A stretch of 64,000 bases of DNA from Sunxiuqinia elliptica (GCF_900113005.1 NZ_FONW01000003.1:1-64000); one strand, 5' to 3'; numbered from the stretch's first letter, positions 8,201-17,750 are shown. Numbers and translations are program-made. Notes: generated by a model from the letters alone, not told the origin.

Positions 8201-8902
8201 ATGAATAAAATTGATATAGCTTTTGATTTTCGACAAGACAGTAAGTGTGGTGACCCCGATACCGACAGTCAAAAATTGTATGAAGCTCATAGTTTACTAT
8301 GGAGTAAAATGTTGCCTTGTGGAAAAACTCTTGATTTGGAAATCCTGGGCCGCAGTGCTGGGAGATTACTTATAAAAAATAATTTATGTGATAATTTGTC
8401 GAGTGATAGAATGTGTCCGCATTTTGACGGAAAATATAAAGGTAGATTTGATGGTTGGTTGGATGACTTGGAGAGGGCAGAATTAAAATATAAAGTTAGG
8501 ACTATTGGTGGGCATATAGTCTTTCCTGCTCATAGTAAGAATGGGTTTACTATCAATCAAGCGAGGGGAGTGAACAGGAAAATTTGCGACAGGTTTGATC
8601 TTACTTTGGAGTGTATAAGACGCTTTTATGAAGAAGAGAAAAGTCCACTTTATGACACACTCATGAGATACAAAGATTTTTTTGATTTGTTTGTTGACTT
8701 CTGCGGTTACGTCGATTTCTTTATGTTACAGGATTTTGTTCGCAATAAGGATCAAATAAATTTTTCGTTGCCATTTGACAATTTTAATCGTCCAGCATTA
8801 CCTCAAACCGTTGACGAATATAAAAGATATAAAACCCAAACTATAGATTTGATGGATAGTCGAAACAAGAGAATCTTGGAAAGCTCCTATGAAGAGGAAT
8901 AA
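8201..8902 (+). CDS. Accessory protein, probably DUF6994-like
   Basis: 233 residues, no signal peptide or membrane segment. The opening IDIAFDFRQDS, then DPDTDSQKL and LLWSKMLPCGKTLDL, matches my memory of DUF6994 proteins, which are of unknown function and often lie among variable genes. Later features are a GGHIVFPAH segment, NQARGVNRKICDRFDLTLECIRR and an acidic C-terminus. AT-rich like its upstream neighbour. The two may have arrived together; no partner of a toxin-antitoxin or phage-defence system is recognisable beside it. Confidence 0.7.
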   Translation: MNKIDIAFDFRQDSKCGDPDTDSQKLYEAHSLLWSKMLPCGKTLDLEILGRSAGRLLIKNNLCDNLSSDRMCPHFDGKYKGRFDGWLDDLERAELKYKVRTIGGHIVFPAHSKNGFTINQARGVNRKICDRFDLTLECIRRFYEEEKSPLYDTLMRYKDFFDLFVDFCGYVDFFMLQDFVRNKDQINFSLPFDNFNRPALPQTVDEYKRYKTQTIDLMDSRNKRILESSYEEE

Positions 8903-8963
8903 AAAGCCAAGATTATGACTGTCAATTCCTGTTAGCTTAATCTCTATGGCTTTTTAGAGCCTC
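8901..8963 (+). terminator. Probable terminator after the accessory pair
   Basis: AAAAAGCCA (8901-8909) pairs with TGGCTTTTT (8947-8955) across a long 37-base loop, followed by AGAGCCTCTTTTTATTG. The stem is good but the loop is long, so the call is moderate. It would isolate the accessory genes from the GH95 gene downstream. Confidence 0.45.
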
Positions 8964-9111
8964 TTTTTATTGTTTTAGAAAAACAAGGAGTTAATTTTAG
9001 GGGCCTATTGAACCGATTTGATTACGAATGCCAGGTAATTGAATCAAAACCCATACACGATAAATGTCTAGAATCTGAAAATCAAACAATCGATTATTAT
9101 TACTACTACTT

Positions 9112-11517
9112 ATGAAAAACTCAATGAACCTTTTTACACTACTCGTTTTAGTGCTCTGTGTTTCTTGTACGAAGCCGCAGAAAGAGCCTGTTAAAATTTG
9201 GTATGATCAACCGGCAGATGCTACGGTTGCCGATGATCCCAATGGATGGAAAGATGATCCTCAGTGGTTAAGTGCCTTACCGTTGGGAAATGGCTCCCTG
9301 GGCGCCATGGTTTTTGGTGATGTTCACCAGGAGCGGATTCAGCTAAGCGAAGAGAGCATGTGGTCGGGAAGTGTGGATGAAAATGACAACCCGGAGGCAG
9401 GTAAATACCTCGGTGAGATTCGTCGCCTTTTGAATGATGGAAAGTACAAAGAGGCGACAGCATTAACCAATCAGACCCAAATCTGTAAAGGAAAAGGAAC
9501 CGGGCATGGCAATGGGGCAGAAGTCCCCTTTGGATGTTTCCAGACACTGGGCGATTTACGCATCGACTTTGACAAAAAGATGCCCTACGATAACTATTAT
9601 CGGGAGCTGGATTTAGCGGATGCGATCGCCCGCGTGACTTACGTTCAGGATGGGGTGACTTTTCAAAGAGAAGTTTTTGTTAGTCAACCTGATCAGGTGA
9701 TGGTCGTTCGCTTAACGGCAGACAAACCCGGACAGCTTTCTTTTAGTTGTGAACTGGATCGTACAGAGCGTTTCAAGACCTATGCCGAAGGCGATGAGCT
9801 GATCATGAGCGGAGCGCTTAGTGATGGTAAGGGAGGCGAAAACCTGCACTACATGGCTCGCTTAAAAGCCATTGCCGATGGCGGAACGGTTCGATTGAAC
9901 GATGCGGGTTTGACGGTGAAGGATGCCGACGAAGTAACACTTTTGTTAGCCGCATCAACGGATTATGTGTTGGATTATCCCCTGTTCAAAGGGCGCGACT
10001 ATGCAGCCTTAACGAGCAAGCGACTTCAAGCCGCTTCTGAAAAGAGTTATCAGGATTTGAAACAAGCCCACCTGAATGAATATCAAAGCTATTTTAACCG
10101 GGTGAGTTTGGACATTACACCAGAAGAACTGACCGCTATTCCAACGGATGAGCGATTGGCGGCCTTCAAGGAAACAAAAAGTGATCCACACCTGGCTGAG
10201 TTGTTGTTTCAATATGGTCGTTACCTGATGATTGCGTCCTCGCGCCCCGGAACCTTACCGGCCAACTTGCAAGGTCTTTGGGCCAACAAAATTCAAACGC
10301 CCTGGAATGGCGATTACCACACCGATGTGAATGTGCAAATGAATTACTGGCCGGTAGAGGTGACCAACCTTTCGGAAATGCATCTGCCCTTGTTTGACTT
10401 TATTGAAATGATCTCGGAGCCAGGAGAGAAAACGGCTTACACACAATATGGTATGAATGGCTGGGTGGTACACCCGGTTGCGAATGTTTGGGGCTATACC
10501 TCGCCGGGCGAAAGTGCCAGTTGGGGCTTACACTCTGGTGGTGGTGCCTGGATCAGTACCCATATTTTTGAGCATTACGCTTTTACGGGCGATGAGGCTT
10601 TCTTAAAGCGCATGTATCCTGTACTTGAAGGTTCTGTTTTGTTTTACCTGGATTGGCTGGTTGAAGATCAAGAAACCGGGAAACTGGTATCAGGTCCGGC
10701 TGTTTCACCGGAGAATACGTTTATTGCCCCCGATGGAAGCCGCAGCCAAATTAGCATGGGGCCAACGCACGACCAACAAGTGATCTGGCAGTTGTTTGCC
10801 GATTACGTTCATGCTTCACAGATTTTAGGCATTGAAAAGGAACTGGTAGGGACAGTCGCAAAAGCACAAGCAAAACTGGCCGGATCAAAAGTTGGTTCGG
10901 ATGGTCGATTGATGGAGTGGGCCGAAGAGTTTCCGGAGGTAGAGCCCGGGCATCGCCATATTTCGCATTTGTTTGCCATGCATCCGGGTGCTCAGATTAA
11001 TTTTGAAAGCGCTCCCGAGTTGATGGAAGCAGCCCGTAAGTCCTTGGATCATCGCATAGCCAATGGAGGAGGCCACACGGGCTGGAGTGCAGCCTGGCTG
11101 ATTAATCAATATGCACGTCTGCATGATGGCGACAAAGCCAAGGAGAGCTTGAACACGGTATTGGCCAAGAGTACTTCTCCAAACTTATTCGGGCAGCATC
11201 CACCGTTCCAAATGGATGCCAATTTTGGTTCAACGGCCGGTATTGCCGAAATGCTACTTCAAAGTCATGCGGGGTATATCGACTTGCTGCCAGCCTTACC
11301 TTCTACCTGGGCAACTGGTAAAGTTGAAGGATTAAAAGCACGGGGTGGCTTCATCGTGGATATTGACTGGCAAAACGGTCAATTGATTCAGGCAACAATA
11401 ACATCGCTGAATGGACTGCCGGTAAAACTGAAATATGGAAATAAGCTGATTGAGCTGGAGCAAACGGAGAAAGGCCAAAGCTATCCATTCGATTCAAACA
11501 TGCAACTAATGAATTAA
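9112..11517 (+). CDS. alpha-L-fucosidase (or galactosidase), GH95 lipoprotein
   Basis: 801 residues. The N-terminus MKNSMNLFTLLVLVLCVSC is a lipoprotein signal with C19, so the enzyme is membrane anchored, probably facing the periplasm or cell surface. N-terminal beta domain (LPLGNGSLGAMVFG, then QLSEESMWSG) and (alpha/alpha)6 barrel (SSRPGTLPANLQGLWAN, DVNVQMNYWP, GWSAAWLINQYARL) are textbook GH95. SPENTF carries the predicted general acid E534, and QMDANFGS the conserved Asp D702. GH95 enzymes invert alpha-1,2-linked fucose, some act on L-galactose. Length matches the family. It is followed 11 bases later by a GH29 gene, so the two are co-transcribed. Confidence 0.95.
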   Translation: MKNSMNLFTLLVLVLCVSCTKPQKEPVKIWYDQPADATVADDPNGWKDDPQWLSALPLGNGSLGAMVFGDVHQERIQLSEESMWSGSVDENDNPEAGKYLGEIRRLLNDGKYKEATALTNQTQICKGKGTGHGNGAEVPFGCFQTLGDLRIDFDKKMPYDNYYRELDLADAIARVTYVQDGVTFQREVFVSQPDQVMVVRLTADKPGQLSFSCELDRTERFKTYAEGDELIMSGALSDGKGGENLHYMARLKAIADGGTVRLNDAGLTVKDADEVTLLLAASTDYVLDYPLFKGRDYAALTSKRLQAASEKSYQDLKQAHLNEYQSYFNRVSLDITPEELTAIPTDERLAAFKETKSDPHLAELLFQYGRYLMIASSRPGTLPANLQGLWANKIQTPWNGDYHTDVNVQMNYWPVEVTNLSEMHLPLFDFIEMISEPGEKTAYTQYGMNGWVVHPVANVWGYTSPGESASWGLHSGGGAWISTHIFEHYAFTGDEAFLKRMYPVLEGSVLFYLDWLVEDQETGKLVSGPAVSPENTFIAPDGSRSQISMGPTHDQQVIWQLFADYVHASQILGIEKELVGTVAKAQAKLAGSKVGSDGRLMEWAEEFPEVEPGHRHISHLFAMHPGAQINFESAPELMEAARKSLDHRIANGGGHTGWSAAWLINQYARLHDGDKAKESLNTVLAKSTSPNLFGQHPPFQMDANFGSTAGIAEMLLQSHAGYIDLLPALPSTWATGKVEGLKARGGFIVDIDWQNGQLIQATITSLNGLPVKLKYGNKLIELEQTEKGQSYPFDSNMQLMN

Positions 11518-11528
11518 TCTACCTGACG

Positions 11529-12587
11529 ATGAAACGAATCTTGTTTACACTTTGCATTGTTCTGGTTGTCGCAACAACCAGCATGGGCCAGAAATCACAG
11601 AAAAGCTTATGGCCTGTTTCTTCTGAAAAACCCAACAAACACCAACTTGAGCAAATTGAGCGAAAGTATGGCATGTTCATCCATTTTGGCATAAATACGT
11701 TTCATGACATGGAATGGACTGATGGATCGAAGCCTGTTGAATCGTATCAACCAACAGCCATTGATGCGGACCAATGGATTAAAACGGCCAAAGATGCCGG
11801 AATGAAATATGTGATCCTGATTACGAAGCACCATGATGGCTTTTGCCTTTGGGATAGCGAATATACCGAGTACGATGTGGCGAATTCGGGGAACACCACC
11901 AATGTTGTTGAAGCTGTAGCCAAAGCGTGTAAGAAATACGACATTGGCCTGGGCTTATACTATTCGTTGTGGGATCGAAACCGGAACGGCGATGTGAAAG
12001 ATGCCACGCTGGACGAAGCATACAATAACTACATGATTGATCAGCTAAACGAGTTGATGGATATGACCAAGCCGATCACGGAGATTGTTGAGTTTTGGTT
12101 TGATGGAGGTTGGCTGAAAGAAAATGACCGCTGGCCCGTTGCACGGATTTATGAAACCATCAAATCGCGCGAGCCACACTGTCAGGTAGGAATCAACTGG
12201 ACAATTGGGCTGCCCGAAAATCCGGATCATCACCCCGTATATCCAAAGGATCAAAAAGAAGGATACCCCATTCGCTATTTCCCCAGTGACTTCCGCTTGG
12301 GTGATCCGTACTTGCCGGTTGCCAATGACCCGAAGGTATTTACGCATGATGGCAAAAAGTATTACATGCCATGGGAATCTACGGTATGCATTAGTCAGCG
12401 CTGGTTTTACAACACAACAGATACCACGTTTAAATCGATTAATGAGTTGGTTAAGCTCTACGAGCAAGCAACAGCGCAGGATAACATTCTGATCTTAAAT
12501 TGTCCGCCTAATCGCGAAGGGCGGCTAAGAGATCAAGATGTGGCGTTATTGCTGGAACTAAAAAAACACATCCAGTTGCCGGAATAG
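11529..12587 (+). CDS. alpha-L-fucosidase, GH29, catalytic domain only
   Basis: 352 residues with signal peptide MKRILFTLCIVLVVATTSMGQ. GH29 motifs are complete: YGMFIHFGINTF, ITKHHDGFCLWDS, GLGLYYSLWD and VEFWFDGGW (D192 predicted nucleophile), ending in DNILILNCPPNREG. The chain stops right after the barrel and lacks the C-terminal beta-sandwich found in longer members such as the one at the start of this window; the stop codon is followed by a strong terminator, so this looks like a genuine short form and not a broken gene. With GH95 just upstream it may share a transcript and complementary linkages. Confidence 0.93.
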   Translation: MKRILFTLCIVLVVATTSMGQKSQKSLWPVSSEKPNKHQLEQIERKYGMFIHFGINTFHDMEWTDGSKPVESYQPTAIDADQWIKTAKDAGMKYVILITKHHDGFCLWDSEYTEYDVANSGNTTNVVEAVAKACKKYDIGLGLYYSLWDRNRNGDVKDATLDEAYNNYMIDQLNELMDMTKPITEIVEFWFDGGWLKENDRWPVARIYETIKSREPHCQVGINWTIGLPENPDHHPVYPKDQKEGYPIRYFPSDFRLGDPYLPVANDPKVFTHDGKKYYMPWESTVCISQRWFYNTTDTTFKSINELVKLYEQATAQDNILILNCPPNREGRLRDQDVALLLELKKHIQLPE

Positions 12588-12616
12588 TATTCTCTTTGGG
12601 TTTAAGAATAAGAAAG

Positions 12617-12660
12617 TCCCCATGCATTGTCAGAAGAAATCTGCTTGCATGGGGATTTTT
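12617..12660 (+). terminator. Strong rho-independent terminator
   Basis: Perfect 10-bp stem TCCCCATGCA (12617-12626) / TGCATGGGGA (12646-12655), 19-base loop, then TTTTTATT. Ends the GH95-GH29 transcript. Confidence 0.9.
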
Positions 12661-12697
12661 ATTGAAATGAGGTATAAATCCAAAAACTGAAAACCCA

Positions 12698-12705
12698 TAT
12701 CTTTG
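12698..12705 (+). promoter_or_regulatory. Candidate -7 promoter element TATCTTTG
   Basis: Matches the Bacteroidota -7 consensus TAnnTTTG, 65 bases before the start of the PagL-like gene and just after the strong terminator. No clear TTTG -33 element sits at the right distance, so the call is tentative. Confidence 0.4.
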
Positions 12706-12770
12706 ATTTAAGAAAGGACCATTTAAGGATTAGCCGGTTCTATAAATATTGAACGAAACAGTACCGAAGA

Positions 12771-13922
12771 ATGAGATTGAATGTTAATCAGAAGCTTGGG
12801 ATGCTCATGCTAGTTTTGCTGTTGTCAGTAGGAACTTTGCTGGGGCAGTCCAATAAGTTTAGAATGATTGAAATGAGAGGACACAGTGGTTCGCATTTGT
12901 ATGGAGGCGAAACTTTGGGCGAGTTCCTTAAGTATGGCTATTCTTCCGGAGAATTACGACTGGGATGGCAGTCGGATGATGATTCGGAATGGTCGGCTAA
13001 CTACGGGCAGCCGATGTATGGAATCGGCCTTTACAGTGGAAATATTGGGAATGCTGACGTCTTTGGAAATCCGAATGCCGTATTCGGATGGATGACTTTT
13101 CAAACCAGTAAACCTCATCGCCGTAATGTTTTTGAGATCAGTCCGGCTTTTGGATTAACCTATAACCTGGAACCCTACAACGAAGCAACAAACCCTCAGA
13201 ATGATGCTATTGGCTCACGTTTTGCGGTCTATTTTAACATGAATGCTGGCTTTGCTTACCAGCTTACCCGCGAGCTGGACTTGACTTATGGGATGGATAT
13301 TACGCATTTCTCCAATGGAAGGACTTTTGTACCGAATTGGGGCTTGAACATGCTGGGCTTTAATTTGGGGCTGCGTTATCATTACAATCGCCTGCAACAG
13401 CAGGTTGATCCCGGGCCGCATCCTAAAAATATTGTTGAAGCGCGTAGAAAACGCATTAGTAAACAGGCCAACGAGTTGATTGACCTGAATAGCCTGTCAT
13501 TTTATGCAGCCATAGGAACGGTGCAAAACTATGCTGAGGATGGTATTGCCGAGGTAAATCGATATGCTGCTTACTCTTTTGTGTTAGACTACGAATATCG
13601 TTACAACACAATGATTTCTTTCTTGGCCGGATTCGACTTTTTTAGAGATGAAAGCTTGAAACCCAAGTATCCCGAATCAGCAGACCGTAATTTGTGGGGT
13701 GTTCATGGAGGTGCTGCCTATCACTTTTGGCGGTTGGCTATCCTTCTGGAAGCAGGAACTTACTTGGGAGATGATCGGGGGAAAGATCCGTTGTTTTTGC
13801 GTCCTGCTTTGCGATTTGACTGGACCCAACATGTGAAGTTGCAATTGGGCTTGAAAACCCGCAGAGGAGCAAGTGCCGATTGGATTGAAACCGGTGTTGT
13901 TTTAACGCCTTTTAGCTGGTAG
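12771..13922 (+). CDS. Lipid A 3-O-deacylase family protein (PagL-like acyloxyacyl hydrolase)
   Basis: 383 residues with a signal peptide ending LLGQ. The outer-membrane beta-barrel is shown by alternating hydrophobic strands, and ITHFSNGRTFVPNWGLN contains the family's catalytic His-Ser pair (H179, S181). The final residue is Trp, as in the aromatic C-terminal signature of outer-membrane barrels. PagL removes the 3-O acyl chain from lipid A; Bacteroidota members are longer than the proteobacterial enzyme, as here. It stands alone between two terminators, so its place beside fucosidases is probably incidental. Confidence 0.8.
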   Translation: MRLNVNQKLGMLMLVLLLSVGTLLGQSNKFRMIEMRGHSGSHLYGGETLGEFLKYGYSSGELRLGWQSDDDSEWSANYGQPMYGIGLYSGNIGNADVFGNPNAVFGWMTFQTSKPHRRNVFEISPAFGLTYNLEPYNEATNPQNDAIGSRFAVYFNMNAGFAYQLTRELDLTYGMDITHFSNGRTFVPNWGLNMLGFNLGLRYHYNRLQQQVDPGPHPKNIVEARRKRISKQANELIDLNSLSFYAAIGTVQNYAEDGIAEVNRYAAYSFVLDYEYRYNTMISFLAGFDFFRDESLKPKYPESADRNLWGVHGGAAYHFWRLAILLEAGTYLGDDRGKDPLFLRPALRFDWTQHVKLQLGLKTRRGASADWIETGVVLTPFSW

Positions 13923-13938
13923 ATTCTTTTAAAAAATA

Positions 13939-13986
13939 CCGAATTTCCCGGAGACCGCTTAATTAAGTTGTCCCGGAAAAATTCGG
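13939..13986. terminator. Bidirectional terminator
   Basis: CCGAATTTCCCGG (from 13939) pairs imperfectly with CCCGGAAAAATTCGG (ending 13986), with CTTAATTAAG palindromic in the loop; A-rich and T-rich flanks on both sides. It lies between the convergent PagL-like and sugar-transporter genes. Confidence 0.7.
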
Positions 13987-14034
13987 CTATTGTTTATTTG
14001 AGAAGAGAGTCTTTTTGAGTGCTCTGGCTTTAAC

Positions 14035-15030
14035 TTACAATCCTGCCAGAATGATGAGGGCGATACCTGCAACAAAGAGTAAAAACATGGCCGTCAGCAG
14101 CCCTTTGGTATTTTCAGCTCCTTTAAATTCTTTCCAGATAAAAACGCCCCACAAAGCAGCAACTAAGGTTGCTCCTTGTCCGAGTCCGTACGAAATGGCA
14201 AAACCGGCTTTTCCTGCAGCCAGAATGCTAAAGGCCATCCCAATACACCAAATAATACCTCCCAGAATACCGGTGAAGTGTTCTTTTAAACTTCCTTTGA
14301 AATAGGTTGAATAACTTACTGGCGAACCTTCAAAAGGCTTTTTCATCAGTACCGTATTGAAGAAAAGGTTACTCAAAAGAACGCCTATCGAAAAGATGAA
14401 AACAGCAGTATAGGGGGTTAGTAACCCTGCTTCAGGATGTTCGAAGCTGGTCGCCATGGAACTGGCAACAAAACGGTAAAAAAGAGCCATTAGAATTCCT
14501 CCAACCACTGAAAGAGCAATCCCTTTCGTTGGGATTTTCATAGCTTGCGAAGCTTTTCGTTTGTAAGCCAGTGCATCCAAAACAATGGCAAGCATCACTA
14601 AGCCCACACCAACGAACAACCAAAGAGGATCGCCTTTTGGGGTGGCCACGTAGTTGATGATTACTCCAAGGACAAGGGCAATTCCAATACCTACAGGGAA
14701 TGCAACAGACATTCCTGCGATGGAAATGGCTGCGGCGACCAGGATGTTTGCGGCATTGAAAATGATACCGCCAAGCAAGGCATTCCCAATGTGTTTGCTT
14801 TCGGCTTGCAACAGGTCGGGAATAAAGCTCCGGCCAAGTTCACCACTACTTCCGAGTGTAAGTCCAAACAACAGAGACATGATTACAATCCCCAGTACAT
14901 AATCCCAGTAAAACAGTTCGAAACGCCAGGATTTTTCAGCAAGTTTTTGTGTGTTTGCCCACGATCCCCAGCAAATCATTGTCACAAAACAGAGGATAAC
15001 GGCAATCGGATAGGTTTCAACAATATACAT
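14035..15030 (-). CDS. GRP/RbsU-type sugar transporter
   Basis: 331 residues with ten hydrophobic segments and no signal peptide. The opening ETYPIAVILCFVTMICWGSWANTQKL is typical of the glucose/ribose porter (GRP) family of the drug/metabolite transporter superfamily, secondary importers in the inner membrane. It lies 45 bases downstream of ribokinase on the same strand, so the pair probably imports and phosphorylates ribose or a similar pentose or nucleoside sugar. Substrate is inferred from the neighbour only. Confidence 0.8.
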   Translation of the reverse strand: MYIVETYPIAVILCFVTMICWGSWANTQKLAEKSWRFELFYWDYVLGIVIMSLLFGLTLGSSGELGRSFIPDLLQAESKHIGNALLGGIIFNAANILVAAAISIAGMSVAFPVGIGIALVLGVIINYVATPKGDPLWLFVGVGLVMLAIVLDALAYKRKASQAMKIPTKGIALSVVGGILMALFYRFVASSMATSFEHPEAGLLTPYTAVFIFSIGVLLSNLFFNTVLMKKPFEGSPVSYSTYFKGSLKEHFTGILGGIIWCIGMAFSILAAGKAGFAISYGLGQGATLVAALWGVFIWKEFKGAENTKGLLTAMFLLFVAGIALIILAGL

Positions 15031-15075
15031 GGTCTACGTTTTTTTGAATTATTGTTAGGTTGTTTGATGTTCTAT

Positions 15076-15996
15076 TCAGTGAAAGTCGGTTGTCTCAACT
15101 TCCTTGCGATAGGGAATTGAAGATTGTGCCCCAATTTTGGTGACACTCAAAGAGGCTGCCTGACATGCAAAGCGAACAGCTTCCGGAAGTTCCAATCCTT
15201 CTGAAATGGCAACTACTAAAGCTCCGTTGAATGTATCGCCAGCAGCTGTGGTATCCACCGCTTTAACAACGGGGGCAGGGATCATTTCTGAATGCGTTGG
15301 ACTTAGTAAAAATGCGCCTGAAGCTCCCATCGTAATAATGACAATGTTAACGCCTTTAGCTCTTAATGCTTCTGCTGCTAATTGTGCTCTGCTTTTATCG
15401 GTCGCCCGGATCCCGGTAAGAAGCTCAGCCTCTGTCTCGTTTGGCGTAATGATAAAAAGGTTTTTGTAGAGCGCATCAGGCAGCGGGCTGGCTGGAGCTG
15501 GAGCCGGGTTCAGTACGACTTTTTTACCCAATGAGTTTGCTTTTTCAGCGATGTAAGACACCGTGTCAAGCGGCGTTTCCAGCTGAAGCAAGACCAGGTC
15601 TGCATCATTAAGCTCAGTTGCTGCCTGATCAACATCTTTTGGCGAAAGGGTGCCATTGGAGCCGGGTGCAACGACAATTGAGTTTTCTCCTTCAGCATCT
15701 ACCGTAATCATGGCAACGCCACTGGGATGGTCCGAATCTGTTGCAACAAAGTTAATGCGGATGCCTTCATCTTCCAGAAGTTGCATGGCTTGCTTGCCAA
15801 AAATATCGTTCCCAATTTTACCCACGAAGGAAACGATGCCTCCTAATCTTCGGGCAGCTACAGCTTGATTTGCACCTTTACCACCGGGATTCATGAAAAA
15901 GCGTCCTCCTAAAATTGTTTCTCCGGGATCCGGGAATTTGCGGGTTTTGATTACCATGTCGGTATTGGAGCTTCCAACAACTAAGATTTTTTTCAT
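15076..15996 (-). CDS. rbsK: Ribokinase
   Basis: 306 residues of the PfkB family. VVGSSNTDMVI opens the chain, the ribokinase signature FFMNPGGKGANQAVAARRLGG follows near residue 33 in shortened form (GGKGANQA), and the C-terminal anion-hole and catalytic Asp are in DTTAAGDTFNGAL. Phosphorylates D-ribose at O5 in the cytoplasm. Length is standard. First gene of a two-gene unit with the GRP-type transporter. Divergent from the helical protein gene at 16246; the 249-base gap must hold both promoters. Ribose is the best guess; related sugars cannot be excluded. Confidence 0.9.
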   Translation of the reverse strand: MKKILVVGSSNTDMVIKTRKFPDPGETILGGRFFMNPGGKGANQAVAARRLGGIVSFVGKIGNDIFGKQAMQLLEDEGIRINFVATDSDHPSGVAMITVDAEGENSIVVAPGSNGTLSPKDVDQAATELNDADLVLLQLETPLDTVSYIAEKANSLGKKVVLNPAPAPASPLPDALYKNLFIITPNETEAELLTGIRATDKSRAQLAAEALRAKGVNIVIITMGASGAFLLSPTHSEMIPAPVVKAVDTTAAGDTFNGALVVAISEGLELPEAVRFACQAASLSVTKIGAQSSIPYRKEVETTDFH

Positions 15997-16245
15997 CGGT
16001 TTAGATTATTGCCATGTTATTCTGATTGGTCAGAAACACGCGATTTTTTATTCTATCGTTTGATTCAGTTTTGAGTGAACTAAGTTAAGTTGATTCTGAA
16101 TGGAAAAGAATCAATAGTTTTTATAATTTTAGGTTTTTAAATTACTCTATTATGTTTGTTTATATTTCTTTGTGATTCATTCATAGTTTGTTTATGTGTT
16201 ATTGTTCGAGCTTTAAAATTATTATTTTAATCCTGTTTTATTGCA

Positions 16246-17721
16246 ATGGCAAAAGTAGATACCTTGGTTTTACTGGTTAATTCACTAACCAAAGCTGAAA
16301 AGCGCGTTTTAAATCTAGCTCGGTCAAAAGGGGCCGATGAAAAAGACTATCAAATACTCTATCGGTTGTTGCAAAGTCAGCAAGGCGGTGGAGAGGAAGT
16401 TAGAGAGGCTTTTCTGAAACTTCGTCCCAAAGCTTCATTTGATTTGACCTGTCATTACCTGTATCGCTATGTTGTGCAGAAGTTGATTGCTTATGAAGCT
16501 GAGCAGGATGTTGAGAATCAGTTGCTGGACAGCTATCGGGAATGTAAGGTTTTGGTTGGTCGGGGACTGCATGATGAATGCTTCAAGCTGATTGCAAAAT
16601 GCCGAACCAAAGCTGAATCCTATGAGAAGTTTGACCTCTGCGCTTTGTTTGATCGCTTGGAGTTGCAGTTGCTCAATCAGTTTGAATTTTGGGATTATTC
16701 GGAGGAAGAATTGGTTCGAAGAATGGGAAAACTGGAGTTGGCTGTTAAAAAGCAAAGGGCGATTGACAATCATTACTCGCTGTATCACCTTATTCGTCAT
16801 CGCCAGTTCAATCAAGGACCAACTCGTACTGAGTGGGAGAAAGAGAAATTAAATGATTTAGCATTTAACGAATTACAAGCGAATGTGGGCTTGCTTAAAG
16901 ATTCGTACGAAGCGCGTAAGGTGCATTTGCTTTTTCAGTCATCCTATTTCTGGATGACGGCCAATCCAAGGTCAAGTTTAAAGGTTTATTTTGAATTGAA
17001 TGACTTGTTTGAATCGCATAAGCGGTATTGGAACTCGCCTCCGATTTTATACATGGAGCATCTTCGCGGTATTTTGAATAACTTGAGGTTGTTTGGTCGC
17101 TTCAAGGATATCCCGCATTTTATCGATAAGGCAAAAGCAGTTGTTCAGGAAGATTCGAGAGCGAAGTTAGCTGTTGCTCATCTTCGGTTTCTTTTTGAAA
17201 GCTATTTGTTAACCGACCAAAAACAATACGCAAAGGCTTGGACTCATCTGCAAGAAAATCAATCCATCCTAACGGAATTGAAGGCTGGACTGTCAGTTGC
17301 TTCTTATGCCGAACTGCAGCTGCAGTCAGCTTTTGTTTGCTATAAGAACGGTTTGTTTCGTGAAGCCATTAAAGAACTGGCTCCTTTGATGAATCTGGGG
17401 CGGACCATGGTTCAGCTCCCCAGTTATAATGCGGTTCGTCTATTGATGGTGATGATTCGTTATGACATGGGCGATTTTGAGTACTTGAGTTACGAAATTC
17501 GCTCTTTTGAACGTAATTTGAAAAACAAATCGGGGCTCAGAAAGAGCGAAGCGTTGATGCTGAAAACAATAAAGAAATTGCTGTTGACGAATGATCCGAG
17601 CAAACGGAGAGCAACAATTGAAAGTTGCCAGCACGAGCTTTCGATTTTGAAGCGGAATGCGAATGAATGGTTGTATATGGTTTCGCTTGATATGGATGGG
17701 TGGCTTGCTCGACAGGTTTGA
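16246..17721 (+). CDS. Conserved Bacteroidota alpha-helical (TPR-like) protein, unknown function
   Basis: 491 residues, no signal peptide. N-terminus LVLLVNSLTKAEKRVLNLARSK is a motif I associate with a family found widely in Bacteroidota: LxxSLxKxEKRxF, followed by helical repeats. The rest is almost all amphipathic helix in TPR-like pairs (for example YAELQLQSAFVCYKNGLFREAI near residue 350). No catalytic motif is visible. Possibly a scaffold or regulator. It sits alone between the divergent ribokinase unit and the GH78 gene; the 75-base gap to GH78 has only a weak hairpin, so read-through is possible. Confidence 0.75.
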   Translation: MAKVDTLVLLVNSLTKAEKRVLNLARSKGADEKDYQILYRLLQSQQGGGEEVREAFLKLRPKASFDLTCHYLYRYVVQKLIAYEAEQDVENQLLDSYRECKVLVGRGLHDECFKLIAKCRTKAESYEKFDLCALFDRLELQLLNQFEFWDYSEEELVRRMGKLELAVKKQRAIDNHYSLYHLIRHRQFNQGPTRTEWEKEKLNDLAFNELQANVGLLKDSYEARKVHLLFQSSYFWMTANPRSSLKVYFELNDLFESHKRYWNSPPILYMEHLRGILNNLRLFGRFKDIPHFIDKAKAVVQEDSRAKLAVAHLRFLFESYLLTDQKQYAKAWTHLQENQSILTELKAGLSVASYAELQLQSAFVCYKNGLFREAIKELAPLMNLGRTMVQLPSYNAVRLLMVMIRYDMGDFEYLSYEIRSFERNLKNKSGLRKSEALMLKTIKKLLLTNDPSKRRATIESCQHELSILKRNANEWLYMVSLDMDGWLARQV

Positions 17722-17725
17722 AAAG

Positions 17726-17750
17726 GTCAATCGAAATTGACTTGATTCTT
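17726..17750 (+). terminator. Weak hairpin after the helical protein gene
   Basis: GTCAAT (17726-17731) / ATTGAC (17736-17741) with a CGAA tetraloop, followed by TTGATTCTT. Short stem and poor T-run, so it may terminate only part of the transcripts. Confidence 0.35.

Noticed and set aside
11529-12587. Short GH29 as a truncated pseudogene
   Set aside because: The barrel and catalytic motifs are complete, the stop is followed by a strong terminator, and single-domain GH29 proteins are plausible.
14035-15996. Ribokinase and transporter as the fucose or rhamnose catabolic step of the neighbouring clusters
   Set aside because: Ribokinase motifs are standard, the strand is opposite and a bidirectional terminator separates it from the fucosidase cluster; no fucose or rhamnose isomerase or kinase is in the window.
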